A stretch of 64,000 nt of DNA from Cryoendolithus antarcticus (Eukaryota > Ascomycota > Dothideomycetes > Cladosporiales > Cladosporiaceae), in contig NAJO01000002.1 in the NCBI GenBank assembly GCA_002077065.1, positions 372,001 to 436,000 on the forward strand. The letters run 5' to 3'. Both the position numbers and the translations under genes were made by a program. The notes under the pieces were generated by a model, which saw only the letters and a program-made list of their open reading frames with translations, was not told the origin of the DNA and searched no databases. This document shows, piece by piece, positions 1 to 10,214 of this stretch. Each line of letters begins with the position of its first letter. Positions within the stretch are counted from its first letter, which is position 1.

Positions 1-453
1 TATAATGGCAAGCTTCATGCTCTATATTGTAGCCGCGCGCATGATCGGACACTGATGTTCCTGACTGCGTGTCTGGCGACTCGGTCTCTGCATCTCGTCA
101 AGATCCACCGGAATGTCACATCGGCGAGCACTTTGCTCGTATTACTGAAGCGCAATGCGGCCAGGTTACGAGACCTTACACTGGTGGATATTTACATTCG
201 CCCATCGCAAACTTGGCAGCCTGTCCTTCAGTTTATCGCTAACAAGCTGGGTTTGACACATCTGGCACTCTCGAATCTTTGGCAACTAAACGATGTACCT
301 GATGTACGTGCACTAAGTGTTGGCCGACCCGAAGGCTTCGATCGCCGCAAATCAAGACCGCATGGGGTTGTAACGGGTGAGAAGGAGATCAGAATCTTTG
401 CGCGGCTCATGGCGCAGCAGGCGAAGAATATACGCTTGACAGGGCGGATATGA
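1..453 (+). CDS. 3' end of an unidentified protein, truncated by the window edge
   Basis: The frame is open from base 1 and closes with TGA at 451-453, so this is the C-terminal part of a gene that starts outside the window. The visible part is leucine-rich with alternating hydrophobic segments, which resembles the leucine-rich C-termini of fungal F-box-type proteins, but no F-box or diagnostic motif is in view. The last residues are basic. I do not recognise the family. The stop is 180 bp from the convergent scramblase gene. Confidence 0.5.
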   Translation, partial: YNGKLHALYCSRAHDRTLMFLTACLATRSLHLVKIHRNVTSASTLLVLLKRNAARLRDLTLVDIYIRPSQTWQPVLQFIANKLGLTHLALSNLWQLNDVPDVRALSVGRPEGFDRRKSRPHGVVTGEKEIRIFARLMAQQAKNIRLTGRI

Positions 454-632
454 GCGAATAATTGGGGGAGTAGAGAGGGATTCAGATTGCCCGATCGTAC
501 GTTCTATCTTATATCTCGTAATTTCGTAACTGCTCCTATGCCACTATACCTCACCCCAGTATATAGCCATCGCTATGCGTCAGTATCAGACAGAGCACTT
601 CCGTCCAACAAATCCGCACACCGGGATGCCGT

Positions 633-2375
633 TCAGTCGGAGAAGAAGTCAGAAAATACATCTCCCCAGCCACCTCCTTCGCCGCCTTCACCACCGCCTC
701 CAGCGGGCGGCGGTGCACCACCACCACCACCTGACCCACCCCAAGGATCCTGACCTTCGCCCCAAGTGTCGTTACTCGGCGGAGTCTGACCTGGCGATGC
801 GTCGCTGTAAGGCTCATTTGCTGTCGGACTCGCATCATCGCCGCCTCTCGGTCCATAGGCTCCCCGTTGCATCGCCTCATACCCCGCCATCGTGCCCGCG
901 CCAGCGATCGCACCTTCACCAGCAGCTCCAGCGCCAGATCCAAGACCTCTACCCGCTGCGCCGACGGCACCGCCTGCAACTCCCTCGACTGCACCTCCAG
1001 CGGCCCCAGCTCCGGCTGCGCCGACGCCTTCAGCTGCTGCTCCGCCACCGCCGAATGGCCACCATATGGGCATGAAGCCGACTCCACTGGCATGGCTCGA
1101 GTGACGAGAGAAGTAGTCGAAATCTATGCTTACTGCTGTTGCCAGCATGACAGCGCGCTGGTCGAGCGTCAGACTTGTGGCTTCCTTCTCGTAACGAGCT
1201 ACTTCTTGGCCGGCGGATGTCTCGAGTGCGGATGTTTGGGAGGCGGAGTCCATGCGTAAGGCGTACGCACCTGTGTCTGTGAAGATCTCCCGACCGAAGC
1301 CACGGAAGTTGCGGTTCACAGCGCCGATGGTTTTGGCGTCAGTGGAGGTGAGGTTGAAGTCCCAGGAGAGCATTTGGGCGTCTATGGCGGCGAATTGGGC
1401 GAGGTTACCAGCTTCGGGTTGAGGATTGCTGTTTGTCAGAGCGGCTATGCGTGATGCACTGGCGGCATTGCTAGCCTGTGATGTCTCATCTACGCTGGGC
1501 CGGTGCGCAAACAAATGGTATTTTCTCCGCAGCGGCGCCCATTCCTGTTGGACTTCACCTATTATGCGCATCTCCTCCAAATTCAGTGGCGATAGCTGTG
1601 GTGTAATAGGACCCTGGGTAGCCACTGCCGTAGTCGTATCATTTTGCACGCCTTGTGCAGCTGCATAACCCTCATACCCGCCTTCCGGCACAGCATCATG
1701 AATCCGAACCTTGCTGTTGATCCACGCAAATGGCCTGTGAATTCGCAACACTTCCCTTCCCTGCGCATCGAAAATATGCGCGCTGAACGATCGATGCGTT
1801 TTCGCAAATTGTCGCATCATCGACTTCCCAATGCCGTTGTCCATTTCCGCTATCGAGCCATGCGTGTTCCCTTCACCATCCATGATCGTGTATCGATTCG
1901 CCTGCTCCATACCAATTATGAGGTTCATGAACTCCATCTGACGCGTAATGACCAGACTGCTGTTGCCCAAGATGGACGTGGCTGGGTGCCCGGGCTGCAG
2001 AACGCCATCTGCATCCTTTGGAATGTGCACTTCAGTGACCAGATCATTGTCTTCGGACTGGGCGAGTGCAGATGCCAAAGCAGCTGTGCGGCTGACTTGG
2101 GGCTCAGGTTGGGGCTGTGGTGTCGCTTGCTGTTGTTGTGCTTGCTCCGCGCCATAGCTTTTCTGCGTTCGCTGCAAAGCACTCTGCGTGTCTTCCGCAT
2201 TCGACTTGCCTGTGTTGGCCCAAACCCTCGAGCGCGGTGACGGCCTTGGTTTCGGTGGCGGTGGCGGCCTTGCTTGTAGCCATCGCCGCTGATTGACAAA
2301 TCGGGCAGATCGCTGGACCTCGTGCCCAAAGGCAATCGATCTTGGTAGACGCATAGTCCATGTTGGGGGAGGCAT
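633..2375 (-). CDS. AIM25: Phospholipid scramblase family protein (Aim25-like)
   Basis: Single-exon gene of 580 residues; ATG at 2373-2375, with a second candidate Met at residue 8. The N-terminus is rich in Arg and low in acidic residues, consistent with a mitochondrial presequence, followed by a Pro/Gln-rich linker. The scramblase fold spans roughly residues 115-425, with the family features: a short beta segment ending in a QMEFMNLIIG-like stretch, conserved NRYTIMD, and RPFAWINSKV. The C-terminal 140 residues are Gly/Ala-rich and acidic, as in other filamentous fungal members. In yeast Aim25 affects mitochondrial inheritance and stress response; lipid scrambling by the fungal proteins is inferred from the family. 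An antisense open frame over the Gly/Pro-rich end is a codon-bias artefact. Confidence 0.85.
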   Translation of the reverse strand: MPPPTWTMRLPRSIAFGHEVQRSARFVNQRRWLQARPPPPPKPRPSPRSRVWANTGKSNAEDTQSALQRTQKSYGAEQAQQQQATPQPQPEPQVSRTAALASALAQSEDNDLVTEVHIPKDADGVLQPGHPATSILGNSSLVITRQMEFMNLIIGMEQANRYTIMDGEGNTHGSIAEMDNGIGKSMMRQFAKTHRSFSAHIFDAQGREVLRIHRPFAWINSKVRIHDAVPEGGYEGYAAAQGVQNDTTTAVATQGPITPQLSPLNLEEMRIIGEVQQEWAPLRRKYHLFAHRPSVDETSQASNAASASRIAALTNSNPQPEAGNLAQFAAIDAQMLSWDFNLTSTDAKTIGAVNRNFRGFGREIFTDTGAYALRMDSASQTSALETSAGQEVARYEKEATSLTLDQRAVMLATAVSIDFDYFSRHSSHASGVGFMPIWWPFGGGGAAAEGVGAAGAGAAGGAVEGVAGGAVGAAGRGLGSGAGAAGEGAIAGAGTMAGYEAMQRGAYGPRGGDDASPTANEPYSDASPGQTPPSNDTWGEGQDPWGGSGGGGGAPPPAGGGGEGGEGGGWGDVFSDFFSD

Positions 2376-2904
2376 ACTTGACAGAGTTGTGATATGGTTT
2401 CGCAGTAGGCATCTTGCCTACGTATATACCTCCAATCTGTACCCTACCCGAATCGGTTAGCGTCGCTTCTCGCAGTATCAAAGTCGACGTGCAGTTCGGT
2501 CATAATTTCAGTGTATATACACTGACTTTCATCGATCAACGAAGACTTTAACGAAGGGATACATTCATTGCGAACCAGAGGACTGAATGATTGCGCGCAG
2601 TCCCTGACGATTTTGAACATCAACGGCGGTTTTTGGTTGTCAAACGCCGCTCGATTCGAAGCAGGAAAGCGGACCGACACAACACCAGCGGCCTCGACGA
2701 CTTCGCACGACACTGATCATCCCTCTTGATCACGTACTTGCTACCGTTGGCTCTCAAGGTCGCAACGATCACGGCCGAGATACCGGATGGAATCGAACTT
2801 TTTCCGGTACAGCATTACCAAGTTGACATTAGCGATCAATCGTAACGTGGCATTACACTCACCACATTTGTGGGTTTGACGTCACATTTGATTGATTCGA
2901 CGAT
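2376..2904. promoter_or_regulatory. Divergent intergenic region between the scramblase and SEN2 genes
   Basis: A 529 bp gap between two genes transcribed away from each other, so it must hold both promoters. I see no open frame with coding character and no clear TATA box or repeat. Confidence 0.4.
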
Positions 2905-4407
2905 ATGGGCGAGACCAAAGTCATTGCGCCCGAAGCGAACGGCGAGGTCGGTCATGCAACGGACCTGAACGGATACGCAATCGGATCTGGACCACATCAA
3001 TCGAGCCAAACGAACGAACATACTGCATCATCGATAGTCCAATCGAAGCCACCTCCACGACCGAAGAAGCCAAATTACCAGCACATCCACCGCTTTCCCC
3101 TACCCCTTCAAACGTACCCGCTACCCATTTTCCACCCCACAAACCCTCTATCTCTCCTACAACTAGCTTACACCTACCTCTCACATCTCCTCTCTCCACC
3201 GTTCTCACATCCTCCAAGGCTCTACAAGGCGACTTTCCACCACGAGTCCCGAAGCTGTCATGTGACAGACCCGGAGTCCATCAAAGCGTTATGGGAGATG
3301 GGCTTCTTCGGCAAGGGCACGCTGAGTCGAAGTGAGTTAACTTGGGAAGTGAGGGAGCGGGCCAAGAGGGCGAGCGGCATTGGATTCACGGCTGCTGAGG
3401 ACGCCACGCGGCGGCGACGGGACGAGAGGAAGGCGTTCAAGTTGGAGAGGGCCAGGGAGGGGGCCGAGAAGGTGGCGTTGCAGAGGGAGAGGGAAAGGGA
3501 AAGTGAGCAGGTTGAGGGAGAGGCTGGTCTCGACGAAGCAGAGGAAGTGGAAGCACATGATGAGCTACCGAAGCATGATGCGCGAGCGGAAGACAAATCG
3601 CGTGTCGACGATCGCGTCGATTCAGCAGAGCCAGAGGCATGGACCAAAACCGGTTCCGCAGCTGGAGACGGCGAAAGGACGCCACTGCTGGCCAGTATCA
3701 ACGGTGAAGCCAAGTCAAAGTCGCTAGCGTTACCGCCAAAGCCGGATTCGCTCGAGGACAATGTGATCAATGAGGCTGCTTTTGCCAACGAGGAACACCT
3801 CCAATTGACGCTCGAAGAAGGCTTCTTCCTAGCCTACGGTCTTGGTGTCCTCGACATCGCTCTGCCGCCAGAGTTCAAGCCGAGGGAGGAAGCCTCGCCT
3901 CTGCTGGGCCCTGCCGCGACCTTCTCACACCTTCTCCATACATTCGCCGCTCACTCTGCATTCCCCATCCAACCCTCGGATCAATCGCTGAGCCCCGCGA
4001 ATCCATTCTTCCTGCACTATGCAACCTATCACCACTTCCGCTCCCTTGGCTGGGTCGTCCGACCGGGCACAAAGTTCAGCTGCGACTATCTGCTCTACAA
4101 CCGCGGACCGGTATTCTCACACGCCGAGTTCGCAGTCATCATCATCCCCGCGTTCGAAGACGAGTACTGGCGGACTCCTGATGGGATCGCGTTGAGGGGC
4201 GATCAGAAGGAACGGGACTGGTGGTGGCTGCATTGTATCAATAGGGTGCAGAGTCAGGTCAAGAAGACTCTAGTGCTATGTTACGTAGAAGTGCCGGCAC
4301 CGATGGAGGAGGGGCGGGACCGGGTAGTAGGAGTGGCAGAGGTGTTGGGAAGGTACAAAGTCAGGGAGTTTGTGCTGAAGAGATGGTCGATGAATAGGAG
4401 TAGATGA
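2905..4407 (+). CDS. SEN2: tRNA-splicing endonuclease catalytic subunit Sen2
   Basis: Single exon, 500 residues, ATG at 2905. Sen2 is one of the two catalytic subunits of the heterotetrameric tRNA-splicing endonuclease; it cuts the 5' splice site of pre-tRNAs. The endonuclease fold is C-terminal (about residues 300-490): the YHHFRSLGWVVRPG helix-strand, then DYLLYNRGPVFSHAEFAV. The expected catalytic triad is present as Tyr398, His406 and Lys453/454 (in QVKKTLVL). The middle (residues 150-290) is a charged, Arg/Glu-rich linker typical of fungal Sen2. The same window carries an intron-containing tRNA-Pro, a substrate class for this enzyme. Identification is secure. Confidence 0.93.
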   Translation: MGETKVIAPEANGEVGHATDLNGYAIGSGPHQSSQTNEHTASSIVQSKPPPRPKKPNYQHIHRFPLPLQTYPLPIFHPTNPLSLLQLAYTYLSHLLSPPFSHPPRLYKATFHHESRSCHVTDPESIKALWEMGFFGKGTLSRSELTWEVRERAKRASGIGFTAAEDATRRRRDERKAFKLERAREGAEKVALQRERERESEQVEGEAGLDEAEEVEAHDELPKHDARAEDKSRVDDRVDSAEPEAWTKTGSAAGDGERTPLLASINGEAKSKSLALPPKPDSLEDNVINEAAFANEEHLQLTLEEGFFLAYGLGVLDIALPPEFKPREEASPLLGPAATFSHLLHTFAAHSAFPIQPSDQSLSPANPFFLHYATYHHFRSLGWVVRPGTKFSCDYLLYNRGPVFSHAEFAVIIIPAFEDEYWRTPDGIALRGDQKERDWWWLHCINRVQSQVKKTLVLCYVEVPAPMEEGRDRVVGVAEVLGRYKVREFVLKRWSMNRSR

Positions 4408-4631
4408 GATCTGTATCAACATGTTGCGAGTGGTCCTGCCCTGAGACCTTCTTCCTAGTCGACCGTGGTGCCGTCAATGAAGTTTCCGTTCCCGGCCTCG
4501 CCGTCGCCCCACGTGATGATCGACCGCTAATGCAGGTTCCGGTAATGTGCATATAAGCTCTAGTCCGAGCTTCGAGATTTTCGAGATGCTACCATAGTGT
4601 CTTGAGTAAATACTGCTACGACAAACCTTCA

Positions 4632-5465
4632 ATGAACCACTCGGCATCTAGTATGGCGATCAGCAGCATCTCCTCTCCACCAGCTGGTGAGGACTTTACC
4701 GCCCTCTCCGCCCATCAAGAGCAGACGCCCACCACTTTCTTCGCCTCGAAGCCGGTCCTGCACTTCCACACCTTACAGCCAGCAAGCTTGCACGTCCGCT
4801 CAGAAGACCTCAGCGCACAACCCGACTTTAAGTCTCTAGCCGGCGATAATGCCACACAGGATGGCGACAACACCACGATCCCCAACATAGACGTCTGGGT
4901 GACCTCTACCTCGCTCTTACTCTACTCTACATCAACCTCAGCCGGCCTCTCCCTCCCATATCCCCACATCACAGTTCACGCTCTCTCTGGCTCCTCAGTG
5001 CTCCTCGAGCTCTCCCTCTCAGACCCCAACACAGCATCAGACGACGAAGACTTCCAGCACCTTACCCTGCACATCACGCCCGCATCCTCCACATCGCCAG
5101 ACCAGAGCGCCGAGGCGCTGTACCGCGCCATTGGCGATTGTCAGGAGCTGAATCCTGATCCCGATGATGAAGATGAGGCTGGTATGCCTGGCGAGGGCGG
5201 GTGGATCACGAGCGAGAACATGGGGAGTTTTGTTGGGGAGGATGGTGAGTTTAGGGCGCCGGAGGGTGTGACTGTGTATGGGGATGATGAGGAAGATGAG
5301 GAGGAAGGTGCGAGTGGAGGAGCTCTGGGTCCTGGCGCAGGGAGGACAAGAGGGGTGGATGAGGTGGATGGTGATGATGATGGGGGGGCCGGGGAGGGGA
5401 GTAAGTGGATTCGGACTGCTGATGAGGATCAGCCGACGAGTGAGCACAGAACTAACGGCATTTGA
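4632..5465 (+). CDS. pICln-like protein (methylosome/volume-decrease regulator family)
   Basis: Single exon of 277 residues if the ATG at 4632 is used; the next Met (4653) fits family N-termini equally well. The N-terminal half has the pleckstrin-like fold of pICln/Lot5: a PTTFFASKPVLHFH strand, a DVWVTSTSLLLYS strand pair, and LPYPHITVHAL. The C-terminal half is strongly acidic, with repeated Asp/Glu runs from about residue 180. In animals and fission yeast pICln chaperones Sm proteins for methylation and snRNP assembly; that role here is inferred from the family. It lies 225 bp downstream of SEN2 on the same strand and converges on the gene ending at 5640. Confidence 0.8.
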   Translation: MNHSASSMAISSISSPPAGEDFTALSAHQEQTPTTFFASKPVLHFHTLQPASLHVRSEDLSAQPDFKSLAGDNATQDGDNTTIPNIDVWVTSTSLLLYSTSTSAGLSLPYPHITVHALSGSSVLLELSLSDPNTASDDEDFQHLTLHITPASSTSPDQSAEALYRAIGDCQELNPDPDDEDEAGMPGEGGWITSENMGSFVGEDGEFRAPEGVTVYGDDEEDEEEGASGGALGPGAGRTRGVDEVDGDDDGGAGEGSKWIRTADEDQPTSEHRTNGI

Positions 5466-5639
5466 GGGAAGGAGTAGAGTGACTACACGCCCGAACACTC
5501 GGCATGATGAGGCTAACCATGGAGAGTGCACCCACGATGATGATACCCAAAAGTACAGACTTTGCAATGCTAGATGGCAAAAAATGATCCATTGATCAAT
5601 ACATGATTCCATTACATTCGTCTGACTCAACATACCAGA

Positions 5640-8600
5640 TCAGCCCTCGCTTCGCAAGAACCCATCAGCGTCATACAGACTCTTCGGCGTAGCCATGATG
5701 CTCACCGGCCTTTCCCTTTCCCTCGTCTTCAGCCACCCCTCCCCACCCTCCCTCTTCTTCGGTGTCTGCGCATCCTGGCCTGCAACCTCCACTCCAAACC
5801 CGACTTCAATTCCTCCCGGACTACTTCCCGGAATAGTACTCAAACTAATCCTCTGCCAAAACCTCTCCCCATCTTCCCAAACACTGATTCCCATCCTCAA
5901 TCCCCTCGGCACCAACTCAGCCTCCTCAAGCACCAGATCTTCTCCATCGTCCTCTAACTGCACCCCACTATCATCCCCATCCTCATGCTCAGGCACATCA
6001 AATCCTCCAATCGCGCCATCGAGCTGCCTTCCAAGATCACTGATGCCAATCTCGTCCAGCGCTCCCGCGGCTCCACACCCAGCAGCCGTGTCAATTGGAT
6101 CGAAGTCGAAGTTGAAGAAACCTTCTATGCCACCGTGGGCGTCGAGATCGGGTGTGCCTATAAAAGGGAGCAGAGGTGATGGTTCACGGGTGAGGCCGTG
6201 AATGTAGCGGCGAGATTGTCGGTTCGCGGAGGTGTCGATCTCGGAGTTCATGCGCCTCAAAGCTAGTGTAGTCTGGAGGACGGACTTCGAGGGCGCAGGA
6301 CGGGGACCGGATGGCGAGAGTGAGGAAATGCGGAGGTTCTGCGTCGGGATTGGGCGATGAATGTACAGTGGCTGAGCGGGCTGAGAGTGGGGAATGGGCG
6401 AGTAGTCTCGAGGTGGCGAGAGGTGGGGAAGGTTCGCGAGGTCGAGCGAAGGGGAGATGATGCTAGCGAGATGCGCGCTGGCGTTGGCAGATGTGAGTGG
6501 TTCCGCGATGGTGCGAGGTATCGAAGATGCGGACGCAGAGGCCGGTTTCGCAGTCGCTGCTCCGGAGAAGAACGCTTCGAAGCCTGCAGGCATCGTTTTG
6601 GGGGAGCAGGGAGGCGTATCTTGGTACGCTGAGGACGTCGGCCGGCTTTGTGGAGAGGATGCAGCATCAGAGAAGGTAATCGTGCTTGCGACATTCGGTG
6701 AGCTGAGGTCTACCACAGGCGCGCCCTGGACGACGACCGCTGGACTGGCTGGATCGTACTCCTGCGAGCCTGTGCGCGAGGCAATGTGCAGTAGTGGCCA
6801 CGCTGGATCGTACTCGTTCGCGGACGGTATCTGCGCTGGCGGGCTCGACATTATCTCTGCACCATGGTTCGCCGCATGATCTGCCACACTACTGTGCTCA
6901 TCAAGTCCCTCGAACCCCCAAGTCGGCTCATCAGTGGATGGTCTCGTAACCCAAAACTCAGGCACCGGCTGATCACACTGCACAGGCGCAAGCGTAGTCT
7001 TACTCGGACTTGGAAACGCCGATAAACTGAATGCCATGGACTGCACCGACGCTCTCTCGGCGAGAGTATTCTTCATAGCTCCTATATCCGTGCTTGGCGA
7101 AGCGGACACCGAGAGCAACGAGTCCGAATGCTGCGACGGCAGGCCATGCTCCTGATACGCATTCCATGCACTCAGAGTAGGCGATGAAGGCGTCAGACTA
7201 GCTCTCAGCGACTGTACGCGAAGCTTCGGCGCGAAGGCCGAACTGGGCGGGCGAGAACGTCTCGCGGCGGACACGAAGGGTAGGCCGTGTACGCCGTCGC
7301 TCTCGCGGTCCGAAGAGCCGTCCTCTTCGATTCCGTGCATGATACTAGGACTCGTTGGTTGACTAGGTGGCGGGCCTAAGATCTGGGGTGTCAGGGTCGA
7401 GATCCTAACGCAGTTCTGTCGCTTGTGGCCTTTGCGGGCGTTTGGGCTGCCTTTCATGGCCGAAGGCTTGCGCAGTGGCTTACTGTCCCACTGAAAGGGA
7501 TCGCCATTGCTGCTTTGCGTTGAGTCTTGGGTGGCGATGCTGGCTTGCCGCGAGGGTGCGCAGGCGTTGCCGCAGATGTCTCGAAGAATGCCGGACTTTC
7601 TGCGCTCGGCTGGGGAGCTTGTGGCTGAGACTGTATTGCCGCGGCGTAGTGAGACCTTCCGCGGAGTGCTGACTTTGCTGATACCTGAACCTGACTTGAA
7701 AGATGATGCTGAGGAAGAGACGCGGCTCATGCTCATCCGATCGACGGTGGCAATCTGCGGTATCGAAAGGCGGTTGTGGGCGTTATTGTCAAGCGAAGCC
7801 GTTGTGCTTGCTGAAGATCTTTGTCGACTGAGCGTGCTGTCCGTGCTGTACCTGACTGAACTGCTGTGTATCGACGACCGATGGGTGATGTTCGGCACTG
7901 GTGGACTCGATGGGATCAGCATATTGCCATGCTCATCACAGGCTAGCGGCTGGTGCCACCTTCGATGTGACACATCTTTGAGCGATGCAGTGTCATCATC
8001 GGCGACTATCTGCTCCAGACTCGGTGACTGGGTGGAACTGCTGCCGTCGGGCCCCCGGAGTAAAGGACTGGTGACCAAGACCGAGCTTCCAGTCGACTCA
8101 TCGCTAGACACCGACATGCGTGAGACGCAGACGCCTTGTCTAGCAGTGTCAGAGCCCATGCCGTGTGGCGCGATGACAGGTAAGGGTGGTACAGGACCCT
8201 TCGGTGGCAAGCTGTGTGCGCCTAAACTTATAGAACGAGCGTGTCTTTCCGCTCGTGTCTTGCCGAAGATAGCGTTGCGGATGTCAGGCATTGTCAGAGC
8301 GCCGAGAGACACTGATCTTGGCGTCTTCTGCGTGTTGTGCTGGTCGTTGAATATAGCTCCATATCGGCCAGGTGATCGGATCGCAAATGAAGGCAGGACA
8401 TGTGACTTTGGGCTGTCCGGGCAAGTGAAGACGTCTACTTCTTCCACGATTATTGTTGCCGTTCCTTGAGCCATACTGTTCGCTCTACTGCGAATCTTTG
8501 CCACCGGCAATGCCCCCTCTGAGCCGAGTGCAGGCATAGGAGAGCGAGCGGACCGATTTCGTGGACTCTCCAAGATGGCTGACAGATACTTTAGTCGCTT

Positions 8601-9089
8601 CAGAGGTATGCCTCCTTGTTTGATCCGCTTTGGCAAGGAAACGGAGTCTCGCTTCCGATTGCTAGGGTGGTTTGAAAGATCTGGGCCAATGATCTCTTCT
8701 GTCGAGCTCAAAGCGCCCCATCCAGCTTTGCAATGTGCTGGAAGCAAGCTGCCTTTCCGTGGGAACAATGTCGGTCTCGGGAAGTCACCAATCTTTCTGA
8801 CTCCTCGCGTCCGCTCTGTGACATCACGAACCCCTCCCTCCTCTAGCAATGCCATTGCTCTCTTGTGCGCCATCCGTTTCCGTACGATTTGCACAATGAC
8901 CACAGCGCTCGCGAGGAGCATCGCACCTACTACGCCCACAGCGATGCCGATGATGGTTGTCGAAGTTGGCGCTGACACAGCCGGATGGATCTGTGTCATG
9001 GCCGCTGCTTTGACTTCTAGATCCTGCGATATTCTGGCCCGTACCAGCAGCGCATTCACTGCGCCAGATGAGTCCGACGTTTGCGACAT
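5640..9089 (-). CDS. Large fungal single-pass membrane protein of unknown function
   Basis: A continuous frame reading to the TAG/TGA at 5640. The first ATG in the conserved part is at 9087-9089, giving 1149 residues; the open frame extends upstream to about 9326 without a convincing ATG start, so a 5' exon is possible. A short N-terminal segment is followed by one transmembrane helix (about residues 44-69, IIGIAVGVVGAMLLASAVV) and a basic stop-transfer (RKRMAHKR). The remaining cytoplasmic part of over 1000 residues is Ser/Pro-rich and mostly disordered, with many RS/SP sites that could be phosphorylated, and it ends in an acidic stretch and a conserved-looking SLYDADGFL tail. I recognise no catalytic domain. 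The topology suggests a plasma-membrane or septal scaffold or sensor, but this is inference. Confidence 0.7.
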   Translation of the reverse strand: MSQTSDSSGAVNALLVRARISQDLEVKAAAMTQIHPAVSAPTSTTIIGIAVGVVGAMLLASAVVIVQIVRKRMAHKRAMALLEEGGVRDVTERTRGVRKIGDFPRPTLFPRKGSLLPAHCKAGWGALSSTEEIIGPDLSNHPSNRKRDSVSLPKRIKQGGIPLKRLKYLSAILESPRNRSARSPMPALGSEGALPVAKIRSRANSMAQGTATIIVEEVDVFTCPDSPKSHVLPSFAIRSPGRYGAIFNDQHNTQKTPRSVSLGALTMPDIRNAIFGKTRAERHARSISLGAHSLPPKGPVPPLPVIAPHGMGSDTARQGVCVSRMSVSSDESTGSSVLVTSPLLRGPDGSSSTQSPSLEQIVADDDTASLKDVSHRRWHQPLACDEHGNMLIPSSPPVPNITHRSSIHSSSVRYSTDSTLSRQRSSASTTASLDNNAHNRLSIPQIATVDRMSMSRVSSSASSFKSGSGISKVSTPRKVSLRRGNTVSATSSPAERRKSGILRDICGNACAPSRQASIATQDSTQSSNGDPFQWDSKPLRKPSAMKGSPNARKGHKRQNCVRISTLTPQILGPPPSQPTSPSIMHGIEEDGSSDRESDGVHGLPFVSAARRSRPPSSAFAPKLRVQSLRASLTPSSPTLSAWNAYQEHGLPSQHSDSLLSVSASPSTDIGAMKNTLAERASVQSMAFSLSAFPSPSKTTLAPVQCDQPVPEFWVTRPSTDEPTWGFEGLDEHSSVADHAANHGAEIMSSPPAQIPSANEYDPAWPLLHIASRTGSQEYDPASPAVVVQGAPVVDLSSPNVASTITFSDAASSPQSRPTSSAYQDTPPCSPKTMPAGFEAFFSGAATAKPASASASSIPRTIAEPLTSANASAHLASIISPSLDLANLPHLSPPRDYSPIPHSQPAQPLYIHRPIPTQNLRISSLSPSGPRPAPSKSVLQTTLALRRMNSEIDTSANRQSRRYIHGLTREPSPLLPFIGTPDLDAHGGIEGFFNFDFDPIDTAAGCGAAGALDEIGISDLGRQLDGAIGGFDVPEHEDGDDSGVQLEDDGEDLVLEEAELVPRGLRMGISVWEDGERFWQRISLSTIPGSSPGGIEVGFGVEVAGQDAQTPKKREGGEGWLKTRERERPVSIMATPKSLYDADGFLRSEG

Positions 9090-10166
9090 GGCGTCGATGG
9101 TGCTGTCAAGAGGTACGAGCCTAATTGATGCCTCGCTGCTTGTGTGCTTGGAGCTGCATCGCGAGCCTTCGCATAGTGACTTAGTCGCGATAGTCGATCC
9201 GTCCTTCCATATCAGCCTTTCAGACAGAAGCAATCGTCGCAGCAATTGCGTCGAGCTATGCCATGCTGGACGCTCCAGGCTGGACCGTGGCATGTGTGTT
9301 GTGCGGTATGCGGCCCGTTGCCTCAACGAGTGTTCAGGAATGCGGTCGAATTTCGCGACAAACCATGGAAGTCTGGTGTACCATTGCGACTACAGGTCAC
9401 GATACCCACCTTAGTTGCATGCTAGTCTATCGTCGATAGTTAAGTAGCGTAAATCAACGTGGATGCGTAGTGTATCTGCGTCTGCAACAGGTGAGCTGAA
9501 GCGAGTTGGAAATCTCGCTATCACATAGTGGAAGGAGATATGCTACGCCGGGAGAGCAAAAAGTGCAGTCACGCAATTCATACTGGGGTGATATCAACTT
9601 CATGCTGCCTATCCCGCTCTGCGGAGTGGTGCGTTGGGAAATCAGCGCGGTCGTATTCATACTCCTACCTTACCGTTCCATCGATCTTGGCATGGCAGCC
9701 AGTAGATGGTAACTCATGTATCGAGGTCTCGAATCCACGTCCGATGGACCAAGCCTCAGATTATGCAGGGCGAGTTGGAGGGTCTGTACAATCCTACGCA
9801 CCTTGATAACGACATTCGAGCGTATTAGGAAGGGCAGGAGGACTTCGCAGAGATGATGGCAGAACTAAATAGCTGGCACTGTCCTCGCTCTCGAAAGTCG
9901 ACCGGCAGTGGAAAGTCCTCAATAATGCCACTGAGGGATAGATGTTGGCAGCATTTGCCCGACCCTGTGGCAGATCTATGCCGGTTAGATCTTGCAGACT
10001 GCTGTGCGACTCGGCAGCTGAGTAGAGAGTGCCACAATGTGTCGCGTCGTACATCTAGTGCTCCCCAGACAGTGTCGTCTTCTGGCACCATCAATACAAA
10101 TGCAACCATGTGAAGTCCATTTTGCGCTTCATGGCGGGAAACCTGCCACGTCCTGATTCGCTACGA

Positions 10167-10190
10167 GGCGGCCACCGTGTCGTGGCCGCC
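10167..10190. repeat. Perfect 9-bp inverted repeat (hairpin 1)
   Basis: GGCGGCCAC at 10167-10175 is the exact reverse complement of GTGGCCGCC at 10182-10190, with a 6-nt loop. It lies in noncoding DNA. Confidence 0.7.
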
Positions 10191-10197
10191 AGCACGT

Positions 10198-10214
10198 CCT
10201 GCATGTCGTGCAGG
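10198..10214. repeat. Perfect 6-bp inverted repeat (hairpin 2)
   Basis: CCTGCA at 10198-10203 pairs with TGCAGG at 10209-10214 around a 5-nt loop, 7 nt after hairpin 1. Confidence 0.6.

Noticed and set aside
575..1104. Overlapping plus-strand frames opposite the scramblase gene
   Set aside because: His/Pro/Arg-rich shadows of the Gly/Ala-rich C-terminus on the other strand; no independent signals.
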